Positions 58,802 to 64,000 of a stretch of DNA of 64,000 nt are shown one piece after another. Positions within the stretch are counted from its first letter, which is position 1, and each line of letters starts with the position of its first letter. The notes below the pieces were generated by a model that did not search any database, was not told the origin of the DNA, and saw only the letters and a program-made list of their open reading frames with translations. Where the stretch lies: the NCBI GenBank assembly GCA_026315105.1, contig CM048744.1:835584094-835648093 (forward strand). The letters are read 5' to 3'. Source of the DNA: Locusta migratoria (Eukaryota; Arthropoda; Insecta; Orthoptera; Acrididae). The position numbers and the translations under genes were made by a program.

Positions 58802-58960
58802 CCGACGTGAATGTTTCTCGTTCTTTCCATTTGCACGAAAGACCTGCGTATTGATACCTGCCACGTTCAACAGTGCACACCATATAGCCATTGTCCATCT
58901 TCTTGTCATTTGTTTTACTGAACATTTGCTACACATTTGGTTAACGGTATTACCCTCTCC
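58460..58960 (-). pseudogene. piggyBac-type transposase, C-terminal part
   Basis: The minus strand reads MCSKCSVKQMTRRWTMAIWC and ALLNVAGINTQVFRANGKNE, the D-x2-YSV...TRRWP..IFY.LLN.AGINA region that closes the piggyBac catalytic domain. A poly-A-derived lysine/phenylalanine tract follows (58756-58799). Then ETHLIERSAIPRLPADVSMD and VLCEKCSVHFLEVEDN, the C-terminal Cys-rich part with most cysteines lost (GCEIWVRAKNRSTTVRCTSY). The first two catalytic Asp are absent, and no TTAA ends were identified. Confidence 0.72.
58756..58799. repeat. poly-A tract
   Basis: About 44 A residues on the plus strand inside the piggyBac remnant. Confidence 0.92.
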
Positions 58961-60029
58961 CCCTTCGTCATGGTATTATCTCAGGGCCGGCGCAAGGCAG
59001 GTGCGAAACGTGCGGCCGCTGGGAGCCACATCAGCGGGGTGAGGCAGAGGAGCCCAGGGGAATTTTGAGACAAGCTTTTTTTTGGTTTTTGTTTTGTTTT
59101 GAGAGTGGCCATTGTGCTATTTTTGTGGTCGCACGTTATGAAATACTTGTTTTCAATTGTTGCCTATTTTTAGACCAATTCTAGCCGTTGTTGCGTTCTT
59201 TTTAAGAATGAAATATACAGAATTCGTGTTGGCAGTTGGCCAATGGAGTCAAGTCCGATCAGACGAAATTTTATTGCTTTTCCTACCTTGGAAAAATAGG
59301 CGCGCCACAATTTTTGTTGTAACTCTGAAACTCGCCCGCTATTCTTTTGACTGTTAACTAGACGTGTTTGTGAAGTTAACAATTGACTGCTTGCTCACAA
59401 AAATCTAATTATGGCGATATTCACACAGCGGCGGAAGTATACAGTTCCCTTAAGCAAAACTCTGATTCTATAAGTTAAGCAAACAGTTCTACCTTTACTG
59501 TAATCTTTAGAGGAAACTGCACACAATTAAATAATGATCCGCAGTCATGGATCTAAATCAAAAATAAATGCTGGCAAAGGAAGCGCAAATATTCTCTACT
59601 CCAGAAGGGAGCAGAGACACAAGATACATGAACAAATTACCCTACATTAATCCAACATAAATGATGAGGGGAGAATTTAAATTAGCACAAAAGGATTATA
59701 GTTTAACAAATTAATTTATTGTTCAAAACAAGAACAAAAAGGGGGAAGACCTTTTTTTTAATTACAATAAAACCACACCTTACAAAATATTCAAAATATC
59801 AACAATTACATGGCCCTAAAATTGCCCACCAGCAAAGGTGAGTACAGGTTAATTACGATCACGTTTCATCGGGGGGAACGGAGGAATTGCAGCACATTCA
59901 CACACAGATTCATACGCCAAGCCATGCAGGTACTTACCAAGCACCCGACACCAATACACCAAGACGACAGCCAAGCAATGCGGAGAATGCAGATCGAAGG
60001 TTGACTCGCGCACAATAAAATAGTACTTC
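58961..60029. other. no gene; possible hAT-like left end
   Basis: CAGGGCCGGCGCAAGGCAGG at 58983 looks like a hAT terminus, but I found no inverted partner or 8-bp duplication. The rest is AT-rich without motifs. Confidence 0.35.
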
Positions 60030-61397
60030 GCCCATTAAAATTGCTACACCAAGAAGAAATTCAGATGGTAATCGGGTATTCATTGGACAAATATATTATA
60101 CTAGAACTGACATGAGATTACGTTTTCACGCAATTAGGATGCATAGATCCTGAGAAATCAGTACCCAGAACAACCACCTCTGGCTGTAATAACGGCCTTG
60201 ATACGCCTGGGCATTGAGTCAAACACAGCTTGGATGGCGTGTATAGGTACAGATGCCCACGCAGCTTCAACAGGATACCAAAGTTCATCAATAGTAGTGA
60301 CTGGCGTATTGTGACGAACCAGTTGCTCGGCCACTATTGACCAGACATTTTCAGCTGGTGAGAGATCTGGAGAATGTGCTGGCCAGGGCAGCAGTCGAAC
60401 ATTTTCCGTATCCCAAAAGGCCCGTACAGGACCTGCAACATGCGGCTATGCATTATCCTGCTGAAATATAAGGTTTCGTATGGATCGAATGAAGGCTAGA
60501 GCCACGGGTCGTAAAACATCTCAAATGTAACGGCCACTGTTCAATGTGCCGTCGATGCGAACAAGAGGTGACCGAGACGTGTAACCAATGGCACCCCATA
60601 CCATCACGCTGGGTGATACGCCAGTATGGCGATGACGAATACACGGTTCCAATGTGCGTTCACCACGATGTTGCCAAACACGGATGCGACCATCATGATG
60701 CTGCAAACAAAACCTGGATTCATCCGAAAAGATGACTTTTGCCATTCGTGGACACAGGTTCGTCGTTGCGTACAGCATCGCAGGTGCTCCTGTCTGTGAT
60801 GCAGCGTCAAGGGTAACCGCAGTCATGGTCTTCGAGCTGATACTCGAAATGTTCGTGCAGATGGTTGTTGTCTGGCAAACGTCCCCATCTGTTGACTCAG
60901 GGATCGAGACGTGGCTGCACGATCTGTTACAGCCGTGCGGATAAGACGCCTGTCATCTCGACTGCTAGTGATACGATGCCGTTGGGACCCAGCACGGCGT
61001 TCCGTATTGCCCTCCTGAACCCACCGATTCCATATTCTGCTAACAGTCATTGGATCGCGACTAATGCGTGCAGCAATGTCATGTTACGATAAAACACAAT
61101 CGCGATAGCCTACAATCCGGCCTTTATCAAAGTCGGTAACGTGATGGTATGCATTTCTCCTCCTTACACGAGGCATCACAAGAACGTTTCACCAGGCAAC
61201 GCCGGTCAACTGCTGTTTTTGTATGAGAAATCGGTTGGAAACTTTCCTCAGCACGTTGTAGGCGTCGCCACCGACGCCAACCTTGTGTGGATGCTCTGAA
61301 AAGCTAGTCATTTGCATATCACAGCATCTTCTTCCTGTCTCGGTTAAATTTCACGTCTGTAGCACGTCATCTTCGTGGTGCAGCAGTTTTAATGGCC
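60030..61397 (-). mobile_element. Tc1-type transposon, nearly complete (about 1.37 kb)
   Basis: Short inverted ends: left GCCCATTAAAATTGCTACAC CAAGAAG, and right read backwards GGCCATTAAAACTGCTGCAC CACGAAG. The minus strand holds a transposase of about 339 codons (60158-61176). A clear TA duplication could not be fixed because the first bases are worn. Fragments of this family are at 9158-9503 (3' end) and 53340-53500 (5' end). Confidence 0.85.
60158..61176 (-). pseudogene. Tc1-type transposase (DD34E), two stops and frame changes
   Basis: The ATG at 61174-61176 starts MPRVRRRNAYHHVTDFDKGR, the first HTH. DPMTVSRIWNRWVQEGNTER is the second HTH. Then MAKVIFSDESRFCLQHHDGR (first Asp), VSPSVMVWGAIGYTSRSPLV, LIFQQDNA (second Asp) followed by a TAG stop, PHVAGPVRAFWDTENVRLLP and SPDLSPAENVW (Glu). 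It ends RIKAVITARGGCSGY and stop at 60158. Thirty-four positions lie between the second Asp and Glu. Stops near 61090 and 60451 and a frame change near 60825 disable it. Confidence 0.88.
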
Positions 61398-61977
61398 AGG
61401 GTGAACACTGAAGTTATATGGGAGTGTTTTTCATGTACAATACGATAAGAACTGTCAGATAGTAAGAGTAAAATATCTGGAATAAATTCGGAATTTCGGG
61501 AGTTTGGAATGGTTGTAGGTAGAAATAAATTTTATAAATAAAAATGGTTCTTTTTACTTTTCAAATAAAGTTCTACACAAAGTATTAACACTAATGGCAG
61601 ATAAGTTGCATTTAATTTTTATGTTTCCACTCGTACTTTGTATTGCATTTTACAAAACCAGCCAATCTGTATCCTAAAACAGTATTCCGAAAAGTTTTAA
61701 ATTTCAAAGTGGTCACATCTGTACCGAGGACCCGAGCACGTCTCCTGCCAAATTTCCAACTTATCCGTACTCTACTGACGTACTTCCCCTGTCCGTCGTC
61801 TCACTGACGTACGTAAAGCTTTGACGTGGGCTCTTTAGGAAGGAAACTTTTTTTACTTGCAACCTCGTTCACGCTATAACAAGGTACTACTGTTAACCCC
61901 AACAAAATCAATCAGCTGGAAATTAAAAAGCCTACACACTCGTCTGAATCTACAAATACGCAAATAAGTCTACAGGG
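61398..61977. other. no gene recognised
   Basis: 580 bases of AT-rich sequence. Confidence 0.45.
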
Positions 61978-61986
61978 AAATACTAA

Positions 61987-62601
61987 GCCGCGGCGGATTA
62001 GCCGTGCGCACTGGGGCGCCGTGCTGCAGTCCGTGCAGCCGTTCGCCGTCGGGGGTTCGAGTTCCCCCTCGGGCATGGGTGTTTCTGTCGTCCTTAGGCA
62101 CAGAGTAACATATACAGAGAAGCAGCCCCCTCTAAACCACTGTCCTACGCTCCCCTCCTAGTTCCGTAAGATGCTAGCAGGTGTCACACGGTTCCCTGGC
62201 TTAGTACCGGTAGACGGCACTAGAGGCGCTTCTGAGGGTAGCGTGGAGGAGAGGTTGAGGGGAAAGCTCGTGCCGCCTGCCTCGAGGCCACGGCTGTGTC
62301 CGGCGTGTCGGCGTTTGAGGGGAGGTGGTGGTGGGGACAGCCGCTACCTGCCGCCTGCTCTGGCCAGTTTAAAGGGCTGCTTCTGACCGCAGCGCCATCA
62401 TGGGACATATTACGGAACTGCTTCAGCACCCTCCCACCCCGCACCCCTGAGCGTAGGACCGGGCCCTTACGGAGGTTTCCCGTCTGTGTATATTTGTCTG
62501 TGCCTTGGAGGTTAGTTTACCTTAGTTTAAGTAGTTTGTAAGCTGCGGAGTAATAACCAAGCAGTTGAGTCCGATAGATTTACAAACATTTGAACATTTG
62601 C
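61987..62601 (+). mobile_element. tRNA-headed SINE, copy 7, split by an insert
   Basis: The head GCCGCGGCGGATTAGCCGTG, B box GGGGGTTCGAGTTCCCCCTC and GGGCATGGGTGTTTCTGTCG lie left of 62097. The tail TTAAGTAGTTTGTAAGCTGC and TTTACAAACATTTGAACATT lies right of 62504. AAATACTAA flanks the whole (61978-61986, 62602-62610), showing that the SINE was inserted first and then interrupted. Confidence 0.87.
62097..62504. mobile_element. GC-rich insert with short inverted ends, in SINE copy 7
   Basis: The left end GGCACAGAGTAACATATACA and right end, read backwards, GGCACAGACAAATATACACA match for most of 20 bases. The 408-bp interior is much more GC-rich than its surroundings, with GCCTGCCTCGAGGCCACGGC-like sequence, and has open but unrecognised frames on both strands. 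TTA/TTG flank it. A small DNA transposon of unknown class. Confidence 0.62.
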
Positions 62602-62610
62602 AAATACTAA

Positions 62611-63773
62611 TTAATCTAAACACCTTTGCATAAAACAATTGGAATGTACGTATTGACGAAGTTATTTATGCCGAAAGTTAAAAGCCTAAACAGTAGGTAA
62701 CTGTGTGTTATTACATTGTATTTCAGTTTGCGACATGTGGCATTTAGCTGTATCTGTGTGTCATACGTTCGTGTACTTTACGAGTCATAACTTTTATAGA
62801 CGACTCAGTGTTAGTGCTGAGGACAGCTGTAGCTTTGGCAGTACATTTTTTCAAAAGAAATCGGTTTTAATATTGTCGAATAGCTGCAACTTTTGTGCCA
62901 TGGTGACTTCACTGTTTTAACGGTTATATGCACATGATGGTGTGGCTATAGACCACGAAACCGACAGTGCCTGAATAAAATTTGCTTCTAGTGTCAACTG
63001 TTAAATGGTGTGTACTTAAAAAAACAATTTCAGTATTTATAATTTCTTCTGAATCATGATCAACTCTCATTGGAGCAAGATCAGAAAATCTGCACCGCAC
63101 TGTTCAGTAGCTACGATTGCGGAGGCAAGTTTTTGTTCCAGGCGTTTCCAGTGATTGTGCTATATTTCACAGCAAGCTGAAGTGCTGTGGTTACGAATTT
63201 GAAAATAAATAAATAAATAAAAATTAACAAATAAAAGGAAATTGTGATATCTTTTTAATGTTTCCTTTTGCGCTGGACTCATTACTGGTTTTCTCAGTGT
63301 TTTAAAACGAGCGATGAGTCTGGAATTTCATGTTCAATAGAAGGGGAAAATATGCTTCCACAGTAATATATGTCTGCATTTTTTTCTGTCACCATAACTG
63401 CCATCTGCCAGTTATTCTAACAACTATGTCACTAATCTGATTTACTTGCTCTTAAAGGATGGAAAATTGATTTTAATTCCTAATATTTTGGTTTTCATTG
63501 TTTTTGTATGACTTCAATTTTAAACAATCCCACATTGACCTTCTACATTACTTCGCCTAGGTTCGCTGTTCTAGGAAATTTTTCTTAGTATAATTAATGA
63601 TACGATAAACTGGCTATTTTCATTGGCGGTCTTTAGTTGACATTTTTGGGAGTGTTGCACGCGCTACAGGAATCATTTTCGCAAATATTTCTACAACCAC
63701 AAACTTCTTCCGTCCATCGTGTGTCACAAAGTGTGAGAATAATGTTGAATATAAATTAGTGATTTAAATATAT
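62611..63773. other. no gene recognised
   Basis: AT-rich. A 71-codon frame at 62705-62920 has no known motif. (AAAT)n at about 63205-63225. Confidence 0.45.
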
Positions 63774-64000
63774 ACAGGATGTCCCAGCTATCTTCTCCAC
63801 CCAAAATATCTCTGGAACAATAATAGCTATTGGAAAACGACTTTCACCGGTATCAATGTACGGCTGGGGCCCATAAACGTACTTATTTGGAAACATTCTA
63901 AAACGAAAGCGTTGATTTTATCGCAATATTCTAATTACATCCCGAGATATTGTGACGAGAAGTTAACGCTTGAAAAACACGAAATACGCTGCTAGCACAC
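63774..64000 (+). mobile_element. left end of a mariner-like element, continues past the window
   Basis: TACAGGATGTCCCAGCTATC, then AAAATATCTCTGGAACAATA and CAATGTACGGCTGGGGCCCA. The layout (CAGGRTGTCC start, ATATCTCTG, GTACGGCNGGGGC) repeats that at 41349-41440 with different bases between. The partner end should lie beyond base 64000. Confidence 0.5.

Noticed and set aside
58983..59100. complete hAT element starting CAGGGCCGGCGCAAGG
   Set aside because: No inverted partner and no 8-bp duplication could be found downstream within about 1 kb.
1..64000. CRISPR array, operons, bacterial promoters or a prophage
   Set aside because: The window is eukaryotic: spliced kinase exon, LINEs, SINEs, long AT-rich intergenic sequence. 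No regularly spaced short repeats were seen.

Overview
The window looks like repeat-rich nuclear DNA of a large-genome insect, most likely an orthopteran of the grasshopper type. That is an inference from the ERK/rolled protein sequence, the metazoan GT splice donor, and the density and kinds of mobile elements (CR1-, RTE-, Jockey- and I/LOA-like LINEs, mariner DD41D, Tc1, PIF/Harbinger, hAT, piggyBac, Helitron, Penelope, tRNA-headed SINEs). The only host coding sequence I can support is the first coding exon of an ERK-type MAP kinase at 2670-2800 on the minus strand. The gene runs out of the window towards base 1, so bases 1-2669 should be its first intron.

Layout. 1-2669: intron, no recognisable gene. 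2670-3000: ERK exon 1, 5' leader and a GC-rich promoter-like stretch. 3363-4704: internally deleted PIF/Harbinger element. 5521-6757: CR1-like LINE. 8620-12933: RTE LINE piece fused to a Tc1 tail, Helitron end, a Tc1 element split by a CR1-like LINE, a DD41D mariner derivative and a related MITE. 13758-14654: CR1-like LINE. 14803-19881: a mariner-like element with TA duplications, opened by a foldback, a SINE, a tRNA-bearing module and an RTE LINE. 20226-20770: inverted tRNA-like modules. 21209-21983: an unassigned inverted-repeat element with a 150-codon frame. 22300-25840: a Jockey LINE broken by another LINE and by a hAT that itself carries a SINE. 25880-27155: Helitron-like region. 27302-30355: CR1-like and RTE LINEs. 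32548-36933: an almost full-length I/LOA-type LINE with a 12-bp target duplication. 38530-39870: Penelope-like sequence in inverted duplication. 41634-46384: DD41D mariner with very long inverted repeats, opened by an RTE LINE. 47269-52224: two related Harbinger elements with a mariner derivative between them. 52226-53500: mariner/RTE/Tc1 mosaic. 54354-58350: SINEs, a tRNA-Thr-like module in perfect inverted arms, a decayed LINE and tRNA-like modules. 58460-61397: piggyBac remnant and a Tc1 element. 61978-62610: a SINE split by a GC-rich insert. 63774-64000: the start of another mariner-like end.

Nothing here forms an operon or pathway. The story is successive transposition. Target-site duplications allow several nests to be ordered, and autonomous elements can be linked to deletion derivatives and MITEs that share their ends. 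The most unusual objects are the tRNA-like modules embedded between long inverted arms (17197-17916 and 55448-55749). Their arms are identical within a copy but different between copies. Nearly all transposon genes are broken, so coordinates for decayed pieces are approximate.
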